Assembly (NCBI RefSeq): GCF_004361815.1
Contig: NZ_SNWA01000001.1
Location: forward strand, 434,001-498,000
DNA from: Paraburkholderia sp. BL10I2N1
GTDB lineage: Bacteria > Pseudomonadota > Gammaproteobacteria > Burkholderiales > Burkholderiaceae
Length of the DNA stretch: 64,000 bases
Reading direction: 5' to 3'
Shown here: one piece after another, positions 35,130-44,342 of the stretch
Layout of the letters: the number at the start of each line of letters is the position of its first letter
How positions within the stretch are numbered: position 1 is the first letter of the stretch
The notes under the pieces: model-generated
Databases searched by the model: none
What the model was told of the DNA's origin: nothing
Seen by the model: only the letters and a program-made list of their open reading frames with translations
Program-made: the position numbers and the translations under genes

Positions 35130-35258
35130 ACCCTCCGGGGGGCTCGGTGATTTTGGCGAAGGCAACGCATTTCCGGAGGACGACCCTCGCCTAGGGCTTG
35201 TACATGCCGATCTCTGCGACCGATTCGGATGGCCAAGCGGATCGCCCACGGTCAATTA

Positions 35259-36740
35259 GTCGAGCCTGAACAATCCGGTGAGCCTTGTATGGCGTGGCTT
35301 TGGTGCCGAAACGGTGTTGTGGGAATTGCAGGGACCTGGCATATTGATGCGTGAATCCTGCAAATCCTGACGAGGTGCAGATGGGTCCGAAGACGCCTGT
35401 GACGGAACAAGATTTCTTCCGGCATCCGCTGCGAGAACAGATCAACCGGAAGCATCCGCTGGTGCGCCTGACTGACCTGATCAACTGGGAGCGGCTGGAC
35501 GCGTCGATGAGTGAGAGCTTCGTATCGGGCAAAGGCCGACCGGCGAGTTCGCCGCGTCTGATTGCGGGGCTGCTGTATTTGCAGCACACGTTCGATCTGT
35601 CCGACGAAGAGGTCGTCTGGCAATGGGTGGAGAACCCTTATTGGCAGGTGTTCACCGGCGAAACGTATTTGCAGACCGAACCGCCGATCGACCCGTCGAG
35701 CCTGACGCGCTGGCGCAAGCGACTGGGCGAAGCCGGCGTTGAAGAGTTGCTGGCCGAGACGATCGAAGCGGCCAAACGTGCCGGCGTAATCAAGGCCTCG
35801 AGCGTGAAGCGCGTGATTGTAGACACGACCGTCATGGAGAAGGCGATCGCCCATCCAACTGATTCGCGATTGCTCGAACGGTGTCGCGAACATCTGGTGA
35901 AGGCCGCGGCACGGCACGGCCTGAAACTGCGGCAGAACTACAACCGCGAGGCGCCGCGTCTGGGGCTGCAGGTTGGCCGCTACGCGCACGCAAAGCAATA
36001 CAAGCGCATGAGGAAGGCACTGCGTACGCTGCGTTCGCGCGTTGGACGGGTGATGCGCGATGTGGAGCGACAGGTCGCCCAGGTGGCAGACTCAGGCCGT
36101 GTGGCCCTGCTGGAGCTGATTGGCCGCACGAAGCGCATCCTGGCGCAGAAGCCGAAGGACAAGAACAAGCTTTATGCGTTGCATGCGCCGGAAGTCGAGT
36201 GTCTGGCCAAAGGCAAGGCGCGTACGCCGTACGAATTCGGCGTGAAAGTGTCGATCACGACGACCCACAAGGAAGGACTGGTAGTTGGGATGCGCTCGAT
36301 GCCGGGCAATCCGTACGACGGTCATACGCTGGCTGAAGCGCTGGAACAGGCGGCAATCCTGAGCGACGCCACGCCGGAAGTCGCCATCGTCGACCGTGGA
36401 TACAAGGGTGTCGAAGTCGACGGCGTGAAGATCTACCACCTGGGCTTGCGGCGGGGCATCACACGCGGGCTACGCGTGATGATCAGACGGCGAAGCGCAA
36501 TCGAGCCAGCTATCGGCCACATGAAAACAGACGGAAAACTCGATCGGAACTGGCTCAAAGGCGCGCTCGGCGATGCGATGCACGCGGTGCTGTGCGGCGC
36601 CGGCCACAACCTCCGGATGATCCTGAGGAAGCTGCGGCTTCTTTGCGTCTTCGTTCTCGCCGCTCTGATCAACCGTGGGATTGCCGCCGACGTGACGGTG
36701 TGATGCCGGCGGAACGAGAAACGAATTGTTCAGGGCCGAC
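35259..36740 (+). mobile_element. IS5-family insertion sequence, intact copy
   Basis: Ends share CCTGAACAAT in inverted orientation (left near 35265, right near 36726-36735), with weaker matching outwards, so the limits are good to a few bases. The target duplication is not clear. It directly abuts the second IS200-type copy. Confidence 0.75.
35381..36703 (+). CDS. IS5-family transposase
   Basis: 440 residues. N-terminal DUF772-type domain (FFRHPLREQINRKHPLVRL), then the DDE domain: VIVDTTVMEKAI (first Asp), VAIVDRGYKG (second Asp) and RRRSAIEPAIGHMK (Glu). I start at the ATG at 35381, with GAGG upstream, rather than a GTG at 35351. It is full length. The fragment at 20506-21093 is a decayed relative. 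Confidence 0.9.
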   Translation: MGPKTPVTEQDFFRHPLREQINRKHPLVRLTDLINWERLDASMSESFVSGKGRPASSPRLIAGLLYLQHTFDLSDEEVVWQWVENPYWQVFTGETYLQTEPPIDPSSLTRWRKRLGEAGVEELLAETIEAAKRAGVIKASSVKRVIVDTTVMEKAIAHPTDSRLLERCREHLVKAAARHGLKLRQNYNREAPRLGLQVGRYAHAKQYKRMRKALRTLRSRVGRVMRDVERQVAQVADSGRVALLELIGRTKRILAQKPKDKNKLYALHAPEVECLAKGKARTPYEFGVKVSITTTHKEGLVVGMRSMPGNPYDGHTLAEALEQAAILSDATPEVAIVDRGYKGVEVDGVKIYHLGLRRGITRGLRVMIRRRSAIEPAIGHMKTDGKLDRNWLKGALGDAMHAVLCGAGHNLRMILRKLRLLCVFVLAALINRGIAADVTV

Positions 36741-37211
36741 CAAAGTGAATCACCACGTTCGTAGAACGTGGTTTCGCATTAAGCCCCCCATAGGGGGGCA
36801 CACCTAGCGGCCCTTCTGAGAAGGTCCTCTACCCGGTTCCAACTGAAGCTGCTCTTGATGCATCTCTTCTTTCTCCTGGAACCGAACGTACTTTTGAATC
36901 ATCTCGCTGTTCAAGCCGACCGAATCTACGCAGTAACCCTTTGCCCAGAAATGATTGCCCCAATAAGGTTTCTTCTTCAAATATGGAAAGGCCGTAAAAA
37001 TTCGTATGGCGGTACGTCCTTTCAGGACGCCCATCAATCCGGATACCGACAGCTTCGGCGGAATGCTCACCAAAAGGTGCACGTGGTCCGGCTGAACATT
37101 GAGTTCCACAACCTCGCAGCCCAGTTGCTGGCTGAACACCATCACGCATTTGTAGACCTCTTTGCCGACCGGACCTTGCAGCACACGGAACCGATACTTC
37201 GGCACCCACAC

Positions 37212-38466
37212 CAGGGCAATCGCATGAAAAATTGTTTACCCACAATGGGTTACGAATGGGGGTTGTAAACTGCTGCGAAGACGCGTTAACTCTTGGTTTT
37301 GCCAAGTGCCGGGAGTGGTGTGGACGACGAATACGAGCCGTTGAGTTTGCAAGATGCGTTTGGGGACCTGAAGGACCCGCGTGTACGCACCCCGGAGCAT
37401 GATCTGACGGAAATGCTGGTGGTTGCACTGGCGGCGATCCTGTCAGGTGCCGACGGCTGGGTGGGGATCGCTTTGTGGGGGCAAGGACAACTGGAGTGGC
37501 TGCGCCGGTACTTGCCGCTGCATAACGGGATTGCCTCGCATGACACGTTCGGGCGCGTATTCGCGGCGCTTGATGCGCGGCAGTTCGAGGCGTGCTTTGT
37601 GCGATGGGTAAGCGGTATCTGTCCTGCCGTCGCGGGCCAGGTGATGGCAATTGACGGCAAGACGGTACGGCGCTCGCACGGCATGGGGCGTAGCGCGATC
37701 CATCTGGTATCGGCCTATTGCGGCGCGTTGGGGGCGACCTTGGGTCAGGTCAGGACTGCCGACAAAAGCAACGAGATCACCGCGATCCCGGCATTGCTGG
37801 ATGCCTTGCTGCTCAAGGGTGCGATCGTGACGATTGACGCGATGGGTTGCCAGCGGGAGATCGCGGCGAAGATCGTGGCTGGAGGTGCCGACTATGTGCT
37901 TGCGGTCAAAGGCAATCAGCCTGCCTTGCATGAAGCAATCGTGCAGCTGTTCGATGCACAGCGCACACAGTCTTTGCGCAGCATGCGCTTCGCTGAGCAC
38001 TGTCAGACAGGCAAGAAAGTGCACGGAAGAATCGAGACGCGCCGGTGCGTTGCGACCGACATGATTGACTGGCTGGATGAGGACGGCAAATGGGCCGGCC
38101 TGCGTTCGGTGGCGATGGTTGAGGCCACCCGCGAGATCGACGGCCGCGTTTCGCTGGAGCGGCGGTACTACATCAACAGCCTGCCCGCTGACCCGAAACG
38201 GATCAACGAGGCGGTGCGCGCTCACTGGGCCATCGAAAACAGCATGCATTGGGTGCTCGATGTCGCGTTTGGCGAGGATCAATGCCGCGCCCGGGTGGAC
38301 AATGCAGCACAAAACTTCGCGATCCTGCGCCGCATCGTGTCGAATCTCCTGCGCGCTGACAAAGCCACCAAGGTCGGCATAAAGAACAAGCGGCTCAAGG
38401 CCGGATTCGATGAACACTATCGGGCTCGAGTGCTTGGAATGCAGCTCTCTTGATGCGATTGCCCTG
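37212..38466 (+). mobile_element. ISAs1-family insertion sequence
   Basis: Perfect 14-base terminal inverted repeats CAGGGCAATCGCAT, flanked by a nine-base direct target duplication CACCCACAC at 37203-37211 and 38467-38475. All borders are exact because the uninterrupted target is present at 16140-16180. Confidence 0.95.
37320..38453 (+). CDS. ISAs1-family (H-repeat-type) transposase
   Basis: About 377 residues from GTG 37320, with GGGAG upstream; a TTG at 37293 would add nine residues. Family features: LQDAFGDLKDPR at the start, QVMAIDGKTVRRS (first Asp), VTIDAMGCQREIA (second Asp), and IENSMHWVLDVAFGED (Glu region). It is complete and probably functional. Confidence 0.9.
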   Translation: MDDEYEPLSLQDAFGDLKDPRVRTPEHDLTEMLVVALAAILSGADGWVGIALWGQGQLEWLRRYLPLHNGIASHDTFGRVFAALDARQFEACFVRWVSGICPAVAGQVMAIDGKTVRRSHGMGRSAIHLVSAYCGALGATLGQVRTADKSNEITAIPALLDALLLKGAIVTIDAMGCQREIAAKIVAGGADYVLAVKGNQPALHEAIVQLFDAQRTQSLRSMRFAEHCQTGKKVHGRIETRRCVATDMIDWLDEDGKWAGLRSVAMVEATREIDGRVSLERRYYINSLPADPKRINEAVRAHWAIENSMHWVLDVAFGEDQCRARVDNAAQNFAILRRIVSNLLRADKATKVGIKNKRLKAGFDEHYRARVLGMQLS

Positions 38467-38655
38467 CACCCACACAATGTGGTATTGACAATGCCATATG
38501 ACATGCGATGCTCTCTTGAACCTGCTCATGCTTGTTTTCCTTTTTATGCGTTGTGGGGACAACACACAGAAAGGTACCTGCATGGGCAGGTGCTCTAACA
38601 GGCAGAGCCAGTTAGGCGATGACCACGCCCATAGGGCGTGGATTTCGATTTGTCA

Positions 38656-38697
38656 TTAAAGTGGACCCCTCTGTCTTGACGCACGGGTCCACTTTAA
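38656..38697. repeat. Perfect 13-base inverted repeat at the IS200 junction
   Basis: TTAAAGTGGACCC at 38656-38668 and its exact complement GGGTCCACTTTAA at 38685-38697, 16 bases apart. The left arm overlaps the shared end of the IS200-type element. It could be a target hairpin or an end of another lost element. Confidence 0.6.
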
Positions 38698-38699
38698 AA

Positions 38700-38895
38700 T
38701 GTGAAAGTGATGGCAAGACAGGTTGGACCGCAGGAACGCAAACCTGACGTTTACTCGGCACTTCAAGTGCGCACGAGAGATGAGGACGTTCCTGGCGAAT
38801 TCCATCAGGGCCCGTAGGCTTGGCCTGCAAGACGAGGCCGGATATAAGGCTGCAACCAATTCCCTGTCGAGCAGCACACGAACATTACCTTGCAA
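38700..38895 (-). pseudogene. Possible remnant of a LysR-type regulator C-terminus
   Basis: The minus-strand frame reads VRVLLDRELVAALYPASSCR then PSLRALMEFARNVL, which resembles the end of a LysR effector-binding domain. There is no start and no intact 3' end. Low confidence. Confidence 0.25.
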
Positions 38896-38914
38896 GCCGG
38901 GACGCGTTCATATA

Positions 38915-39022
38915 AGTAAACGCGATCCGCCGCCAGTTTACAAGCGCTGCCCCATGTCATTGAAAGTAAACACGTTTTTTTCGCGACAGGAACTTGCCGG
39001 TCAAGATGTGTATAAGGAGATG
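38915..39022 (-). mobile_element. Orphan end of an IS4-family (Tn5-like) element
   Basis: Matches the left end of the element at 21512-22974 in inverted orientation (AGTTTACAAGCG, ATGTCATTGAAAGTAAACAC and an outer AGATGTGTATAAGGAGATG). No transposase sequence remains. Confidence 0.65.
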
Positions 39023-39143
39023 CCTTCAGGGCTGTATTTGCAGAACCGAATTTAACATGAACCGCCTCCGATTTTTCTGGACACGAATTTGGGGTAAAAC
39101 CTGTGTCTGGAAATGGAGTTGAAGATGCTGAATAAGTCGAAAG

Positions 39144-39512
39144 TTGCAGAGGTTGTGCCGGGGGCGGTGGAAGGAGCGCGTAGCGCGACTGGAAGCGCCC
39201 CCCGGTGCGGCCGCCGAACTGAAGCGGTGGTCGGCCAACCGGAAGAAGGAAGTGGTGCTGCGCCTGTTGCGCGGCGAGCCGGTGGATGCCGTATCGCGCG
39301 ACGTGTCGGTGCCGATATACCGGCTCGAGGAATGGCGCGACCGTGCCCTGGCCGGTATGGATGCCGGCCTGAAGGAGCGCGAGAACGATCCACTGGAGGC
39401 AAAGCTCGGCGACGCCACGCGACGTATTGGCGAGCTGGTCATGGAAGTCGAGCTCCTGCGCAAGGAAAGGCAGGCCCGAGGCCCTTTAGCCAACCGGAGA
39501 TCGTCGAAATGA
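39144..39512 (+). CDS. IS3-family OrfA
   Basis: About 122 residues with NRKKEVVLRLLRGEPVDAVS (helix-turn-helix) and a C-terminal leucine-rich coiled coil (LGDATRRIGELVMEVELLRK). The start is uncertain: a frame change near 39170 separates it from an apparent upstream ATG at 39113. The stop overlaps the orfB start (ATGA). Confidence 0.65.
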   Translation: MQRLCRGRWKERVARLEAPPGAAAELKRWSANRKKEVVLRLLRGEPVDAVSRDVSVPIYRLEEWRDRALAGMDAGLKERENDPLEAKLGDATRRIGELVMEVELLRKERQARGPLANRRSSK

Positions 39513-40410
39513 GCGGCGAGATCTCCGCTGGTACCGGCAAGCCCTATGGCCTGGAACGGGTCTGCCGGGTGCTCGAATTGCCGCGTTCGACGATCTATGC
39601 GCGCAAGGCGCGTGAGCTGACCAACGTGGTGCCGCTCGTCGCGCAGCGGCGTGGCCCGAAGCCGAAGATGCCGGACGCTGACCTGCTGGCCGCTATCCGT
39701 GCTGATCTGGCCGCCTCGCCGATTAACGGCGAGGGACACCGCAAGGTCTGGGCGCGGCTGCGGTTCCAGCGCGACATCCGCGTCGCCCGCACCCGCGCGA
39801 GCTGCGTCTGATGCGGGAGCATGCCTTGCTGTCGCCGCATCGTCGGCCTCAGGGCAAGCCAGCTCTGCACGACGGCTCGATCACCACGGACCGCCCGAAC
39901 GAGATGTGGGGCACTGACGGCGTGCGCGTCGAGACGGTGGACGACGGTTGGGTCTGGGTGTTCTCGGCGGTTGATCATTGCGATGCCTGCTGCGTCGGCA
40001 TCCATGCAGTCAAGACCGGCAACCGCTTCGCGGCCTTGCAGCCGATCGCACAGGGTCTGCTGAGCGAGTTCGGCGGTACGGGTGCAGATGCTGGCCGGGG
40101 GCTGACCTTGCGTATGGATCACGGCTCGCAATACACGGCCGACGACTTCCTGAACCAGGTCAGGTTCTGGGGTGTCACACCGAGCTTCGCTTTCGTCGCC
40201 GAGCCGCAGACGAATGGTGTTGCCGAGCGCTTCAACCGCACGCTGAAGGAGCAGGCCATTCACGGTCGCGTCTTCAGTAATCTGGAGCAAGTCCGGGCCG
40301 CGGTCGTCGAGTTCAAGGATCGTTACAATCGCCATTCGCGTCTCGAAAAACTGGGCTTCATATCACCCTACGAAGCTCGTCAGGCAGCCACCATGAAAGA
40401 GGCTGCCTGA
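39509..40410 (+). pseudogene. IS3-family OrfB (DDE integrase), frameshifted
   Basis: The first 100 codons (MSGEISAGTGKPYGLERVCR to IRVARTR) run into a stop at 39811. The protein resumes in another frame with ELRLMREHALLSPHRRPQGK. The rve domain then has WGTDGVRVETV (first Asp), LRMDHGSQYTADD (second Asp) and GVAERFNRTLKEQ (Glu). One base lost or gained near 39796 explains it. Probably inactive unless rescued by slippage. Confidence 0.8.
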
Positions 40411-40557
40411 GTTGCAAAACCGTGTCCAGGAAATGCGAGCCGGTACACTTCGACGGTTCGCGTAACTGTGAGGTATCGCGCTGGTGAGTCGCGCACACCA
40501 CAGGCCCGATGATGTTCGGATGGCCTCGTTTGGCGTTGGTGCCACGATCATGGTCCT

Positions 40558-40585
40558 TTGCAAGCCGGAAACGTTCGGCTACACT
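40558..40585 (+). promoter_or_regulatory. Candidate sigma-70 promoter of the CDP-sugar operon
   Basis: TTGCAA at 40558-40563, a 16-base spacer and TACACT at 40580-40585, 73 bases before the rfbF ATG. It is the first promoter-like signal after the IS3 element, and the following four genes are tightly coupled. Confidence 0.4.
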
Positions 40586-40658
40586 GCTCCAGTATTTTTC
40601 CTTTCTAACCCGAGATCACACGGCGTGGGCGCTTAATACTGTCGCGTCGCATCCTGAT

Positions 40659-41426
40659 ATGAAGGCAATTATTCTCGCTGGTGGATTTGGCACTCGTATA
40701 AGTGAAGAGTCGCATCTCAAGCCCAAGCCGATGATCGAAATCGGCGGCAAGCCCATCCTGTGGCACATTATGAAAATCTACTCCCATTACGGGATCAACG
40801 ATTTCGTGATCTGTCTCGGCTACAAGGGCTACGTCATCAAGGAATACTTCGCCAACTACTTCTTGCACACTTCCGACGTGACTTTCGACATGAAAGCAAA
40901 CTGTATGGAAGTGCACCAGCGGTATGCCGAGCCGTGGCGAGTCACGTTGATCGATACAGGACCGGAGACACTGACTGGCGGACGTCTGAAACGGGTTCGC
41001 GATTACGTCGGCGACGAGACGTTTTGCTTTACATACGGCGACGGTGTCGCTGACATCGACATAAGACGCGTCATCGACTTCCACCAGCAACATGGCAAGC
41101 TGGCGACCGTGACGGCGATTCAGCCGCCAGGTCGCTATGGCGCGTTGCACACCGACGGCAACGCGGTCCTGAACTTCCAGGAAAAGCCGGCTGGCGATGG
41201 AGCGTGGATCAACGGCGGCTTCTTTGTGCTTGAACCCGAGGTTCTCGATTACATCGAGGGCGATGAGACCAGTTGGGAATCGAAACCCCTCCATCAACTC
41301 GCGGTCGAGCGGCAATTGATGGCGTACCATCACGATGGCTTCTGGCAAGCGATGGATACGCTGCGCGACAAGAACCACCTTGAAGACTTGTGGCGGACCA
41401 ATCCCCCGTGGCGAGTATGGAAGTAA
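40659..41426 (+). CDS. rfbF: Glucose-1-phosphate cytidylyltransferase
   Basis: 255 residues. The nucleotidyltransferase signature [13 protein letters not shown] is at 5-17, followed by [18 protein letters not shown], then [10 protein letters not shown] (metal site) and a C-terminal [14 protein letters not shown], all typical of RfbF/DdhA. Reaction: CTP plus alpha-D-glucose-1-phosphate to CDP-glucose in the cytosol, the entry step to CDP-linked deoxysugars. I start at ATG 40659 because the in-frame upstream extension is not conserved-looking. It overlaps rfbG by ten bases. Confidence 0.93.
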   Translation: MKAIILAGGFGTRISEESHLKPKPMIEIGGKPILWHIMKIYSHYGINDFVICLGYKGYVIKEYFANYFLHTSDVTFDMKANCMEVHQRYAEPWRVTLIDTGPETLTGGRLKRVRDYVGDETFCFTYGDGVADIDIRRVIDFHQQHGKLATVTAIQPPGRYGALHTDGNAVLNFQEKPAGDGAWINGGFFVLEPEVLDYIEGDETSWESKPLHQLAVERQLMAYHHDGFWQAMDTLRDKNHLEDLWRTNPPWRVWK

Positions 41427-42502
41427 ACCTCTTTGGCGGTTCATACCGCGGTCGTCGGGTGCTCGTGACGGGCCATACCGGTTTCAAAGGAAGTTGGCTT
41501 GCGCTGTGGCTCGCACAGCTTGGCGCAGAGGTGGCCGGCGCGTCGCTCGCGCCCAACACGGATCCGAATCATTGGGATCTGCTAAAACTCAACGTCGAAG
41601 ACCATCGTGTCGACATCCGTGATGCCGATACCATCGCCCATCTCGTAGAGAATACCCAGCCGGAAGTCGTATTCCATCTGGCAGCGCAGCCGCTCGTGCG
41701 GTACTCGTACGCTGCTCCAGTCGAAACGTGGGCGACCAATGTGATGGGCACTTGCCACCTGCTGGAAGCCTGTCGCAAGACGGCGAGCGTGCAGGCGATC
41801 GTTGCGGTCACAACCGACAAATGCTATCAGAACAACGAATGGGTTTGGGGCTACCGCGAATGCGACCGGCTTGGCGGGCACGATCCATATAGCGCATCCA
41901 AAGCGGGTGCGGAACTGGTTGCTGCCAGTTATCGTGCGTCACTCATGTCGAGCCCAGATGCGCCCCTGCTCGCGACGGCCCGCGCGGGCAACGTGATCGG
42001 CGGCGGCGACTGGTCGCAGGACCGGCTGATTCCCGATCTCGCCCGCGCAATTGCGGCCGGCGTCTCACTGGAAATCCGCTCACCTAATGCCACGCGCCCG
42101 TGGCAACACGTGCTGGAATCTCTGAGCGGTTATCTGCTCCTTGGCCAACAACTGCTGACGCGCGAGCAGCGCTTCGCGGAAGCATGGAACTTTGGTCCGG
42201 ATGCGCTTGGCAATCGTTCCGTGTCGGAAGTACTGACCCGAATCGGACAGTCATGGCCGGAAGTGAAGTGGCACCAGACTACCCAGGCTCATCCGCATGA
42301 AGCTCGCCTGCTGTCACTCGACAGCACAAAGGCGCACACGCTGCTCGGCTGGCAACCCGTATGGGACCTCGAAGACGCGTTGCGACATACCGCCGAATGG
42401 TATCGCGCCTGGCATCACTCCAAAGACATCATCAGCGCGCGTCAACTAGACCAATACATCGAGAACGCGGCGAAGATCGGCACATCGTGGTGCAAGGCAT
42501 GA
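41417..42502 (+). CDS. rfbG: CDP-glucose 4,6-dehydratase
   Basis: 361 residues, extended [19 protein letters not shown] near residue 16, [19 protein letters not shown] and YSASKAGAE (YxxxK catalytic pair), plus a C-terminal [11 protein letters not shown]. Reaction: CDP-glucose to CDP-4-keto-6-deoxyglucose. It starts inside the rfbF 3' end and its stop overlaps the next start (ATGA). The 3,6-dideoxyhexose enzymes that often follow (DdhC/RfbH) are absent. The pathway here turns to C-methylation instead. Confidence 0.92.
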   Translation: MEVNLFGGSYRGRRVLVTGHTGFKGSWLALWLAQLGAEVAGASLAPNTDPNHWDLLKLNVEDHRVDIRDADTIAHLVENTQPEVVFHLAAQPLVRYSYAAPVETWATNVMGTCHLLEACRKTASVQAIVAVTTDKCYQNNEWVWGYRECDRLGGHDPYSASKAGAELVAASYRASLMSSPDAPLLATARAGNVIGGGDWSQDRLIPDLARAIAAGVSLEIRSPNATRPWQHVLESLSGYLLLGQQLLTREQRFAEAWNFGPDALGNRSVSEVLTRIGQSWPEVKWHQTTQAHPHEARLLSLDSTKAHTLLGWQPVWDLEDALRHTAEWYRAWHHSKDIISARQLDQYIENAAKIGTSWCKA

Positions 42503-43050
42503 ACATCGAACCGACCGCCATTGCCGGCGTGATGGTCGTCCAGGCCACGCCCTTCGCGGATCATCGCGGTGTCTTTCAGCGGGTGTTCTGCGATCGCGAG
42601 CTCGAAGCACTAATCGGGGGGCGTCGAGTGGTGCAGATCAATCACTCGAGAACAACGAACGTCGGCGCGGTGCGCGGTATGCATTTCCAGCGCACCCCGG
42701 ATGCGGAGATGAAACTGGTGCGCTGCCTGCGTGGCAAGGTCTGGGACGTCGCTGTCGACCTGCGCGCCGATTCGCCAACGTTTTTACACTGGCATGCAGA
42801 GGAACTGTCCTTCGAAAACAGCCGCATGCTTGTCATCCCCGAGGGTTGCGCGCACGGCTTTCAGGTCCTCGAACCGGAAAGCGAACTGCTCTATCTGCAT
42901 ACCGCCCACTATGAGCCCGCCGCCGAAGGTGCCGCAAGATACGATGATCCGAGGCTTGGCATCACGTGGCCGCTCCCCGTTTCTGAAGTTTCCCAGCGAG
43001 ACCAACTCCACCCCCTTCTTTCGAACGAGTTTCGTGGACTACCCGCATGA
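42499..43050 (+). CDS. RmlC-like sugar 3,5-epimerase family protein (CDP-sugar)
   Basis: 183 residues of the RmlC cupin family: FADHRGVFQRVFC, QINHSRTTNVGAVRGMHFQ (catalytic His in RGMHFQ), and CAHGFQVL with a second conserved His. The classical enzyme acts on dTDP-4-keto-6-deoxyglucose. Here the gene is coupled on both sides to CDP-glucose and C-methyltransferase genes, so a CDP-4-keto-6-deoxyhexose 3- or 3,5-epimerase is more likely. A separate rfbC for dTDP-L-rhamnose is at 52314-52865. The ATG at 42499 overlaps the rfbG stop. Confidence 0.82.
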   Translation: MNIEPTAIAGVMVVQATPFADHRGVFQRVFCDRELEALIGGRRVVQINHSRTTNVGAVRGMHFQRTPDAEMKLVRCLRGKVWDVAVDLRADSPTFLHWHAEELSFENSRMLVIPEGCAHGFQVLEPESELLYLHTAHYEPAAEGAARYDDPRLGITWPLPVSEVSQRDQLHPLLSNEFRGLPA

Positions 43051-44270
43051 ACTGCCGCCACTGCCAATCGCCTCTTGAACACGTCTTTCTCGATCTCGGC
43101 TTCGCGCCACCGTCAAACGCTTACCTGACGGAGAGCGATTTGAAGGCACCCGAAACTTATTTCCCGCTGAAGCTGTTTGTCTGTGATGACTGCTGGCTCG
43201 TGCAGACCGAGGACTACGCACGTGCGAATGAACTGTTTCGCCCGGACTATGCGTATTTCTCGTCAATCTCGCATACGTGGTTAGCTCACGCGAAGGCCTA
43301 TGCGGAGATGGTGAGCAAGCGGTTTGACCTCGGTCGCAACAGTCTCGTTATCGAAGTCGCGTCGAACGACGGCTACTTGCTGAGAAACTTCGTTGAAACC
43401 GGTATTCCATGCTTGGGCATCGAGCCGACCGCGAGTACGGCCAACGCGGCCGAGCGTCTTGGCATTCCCGTGCTGCGTGAGTTTTTCGGTGAAGCGCTTG
43501 CGAAGCGCCTCGCCGCCGAAGGCAAACAGGCGGACCTGATCGCCGGCAACAATGTGTACGCGCACGTGCCGGACATCAACGACTTCACCATCGGCCTCAA
43601 AGCGGCATTGAAGCCGCACGGGACGATCACACTGGAATTTCCGCATTTGATGCGTCTGATCGAACATGTTCAGTTCGACACGGTGTATCACGAACATTTT
43701 TCGTATCTGTCTCTGCAGACTGTTGCGCGCATCTTCGCTCGCGCCGGCCTGCGCGTTTGGCACGTAGAAGAGCTCTCCACTCACGGCGGCAGCATCCGGA
43801 TCTACGGCTGCCATGCAGAAGATCAGCGTGCTGATGAGCCGTCGGTCGCAAAGCTGCTCGAGGAAGAAGCGCGTTTCGGCCTGCAGGATCTTTCGACCTA
43901 CGGCGCCTTCCAGGCGCGTGCCGATCACGTGAAGAACGGCCTGCTTGCTTTCCTGCTGGAGCAAAAGCAACAGGGGAAGAAAGTGGCTGCTTATGGCGCT
44001 GCGGCCAAAGGGAACACGCTGCTCAACTATGCTGGCGTAAAGCCGGACCTATTGCCGTACGTGTGCGATGCTGCACCGTCGAAGCAAGGCAAGTTTCTTC
44101 CGGGTAGCCACATCCCTATTCTTCAAACGGATGCCCTTCGTCAAAACCGTCCTGACGTTGTGCTCGTTCTACCTTGGAATATTGTCGATGAGGTCACGGA
44201 GCAGCATGCATACGTTCGGGAGTGGGGCGCGGCATTCGCAGCCGCCGTGCCGTCGATGAAGGTCTGCTAA
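43047..44270 (+). CDS. SAM-dependent nucleotide-sugar C-methyltransferase (TylCIII/NovU type)
   Basis: 407 residues. Three parts: an N-terminal zinc-binding region with CRHC at 3-6 and CDDC at 46-49; a SAM domain with VIEVASNDGYLL at 100-111; and a C-terminal Methyltransf_14 domain (AAYGAAAKGNTLLNY near 315). The active-site segment YHEHFSY is at 214-220, with the Tyr/His used for deprotonation next to the keto group. Known relatives add a methyl to C3 of 4-keto-6-deoxysugars, as in mycarose. Expected product: a CDP-3-C-methyl-6-deoxyhexulose. It overlaps the preceding gene by four bases and is the last gene of the plus-strand module. Confidence 0.88.
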   Translation: MNCRHCQSPLEHVFLDLGFAPPSNAYLTESDLKAPETYFPLKLFVCDDCWLVQTEDYARANELFRPDYAYFSSISHTWLAHAKAYAEMVSKRFDLGRNSLVIEVASNDGYLLRNFVETGIPCLGIEPTASTANAAERLGIPVLREFFGEALAKRLAAEGKQADLIAGNNVYAHVPDINDFTIGLKAALKPHGTITLEFPHLMRLIEHVQFDTVYHEHFSYLSLQTVARIFARAGLRVWHVEELSTHGGSIRIYGCHAEDQRADEPSVAKLLEEEARFGLQDLSTYGAFQARADHVKNGLLAFLLEQKQQGKKVAAYGAAAKGNTLLNYAGVKPDLLPYVCDAAPSKQGKFLPGSHIPILQTDALRQNRPDVVLVLPWNIVDEVTEQHAYVREWGAAFAAAVPSMKVC

Positions 44271-44342
44271 TAGCCCCCCATATCGGCCACACCAGCGAGG
44301 CATGCACCTACGTTGGTCGTGGCCGGTTCGGTAGGACACGGC

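Larger units (their letters stand above)
36804..38529 (-). pseudogene. tnpA: IS200-type transposase gene split by ISAs1
   Basis: The C-terminal part is at 36804-37211 (starting at VPKYRFRV and containing the HVHLLV HUH motif and KYVRFQE Tyr). The N-terminal 18 codons are at 38476-38529 (MSRFKRASHVIWHCQYHIVW). Removing the ISAs1 element and one copy of the nine-base duplication restores the reading frame. Confidence 0.85.
36742..38663 (-). mobile_element. IS200/IS605-family element, second copy, interrupted by an ISAs1-family element
   Basis: Nearly identical to the copy at 15703-16358, including both palindromic ends, but split at 37212 by a 1255-base ISAs1 element. The outer limits come from alignment with the first copy. 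Confidence 0.88.
39064..40442 (+). mobile_element. IS3-family insertion sequence (IS2-like), orfB frameshifted
   Basis: Ends share TGGACACG in inverted orientation within longer imperfect repeats (left near 39076, right near 40420). Two overlapping genes, orfA and orfB, follow the IS3 plan. Confidence 0.75.

Noticed and set aside
36804..37650. 273-codon minus-strand frame running from IS200 into ISAs1
   Set aside because: It crosses the exact ISAs1 border and is a chance fusion of two antisense or off-frame segments.
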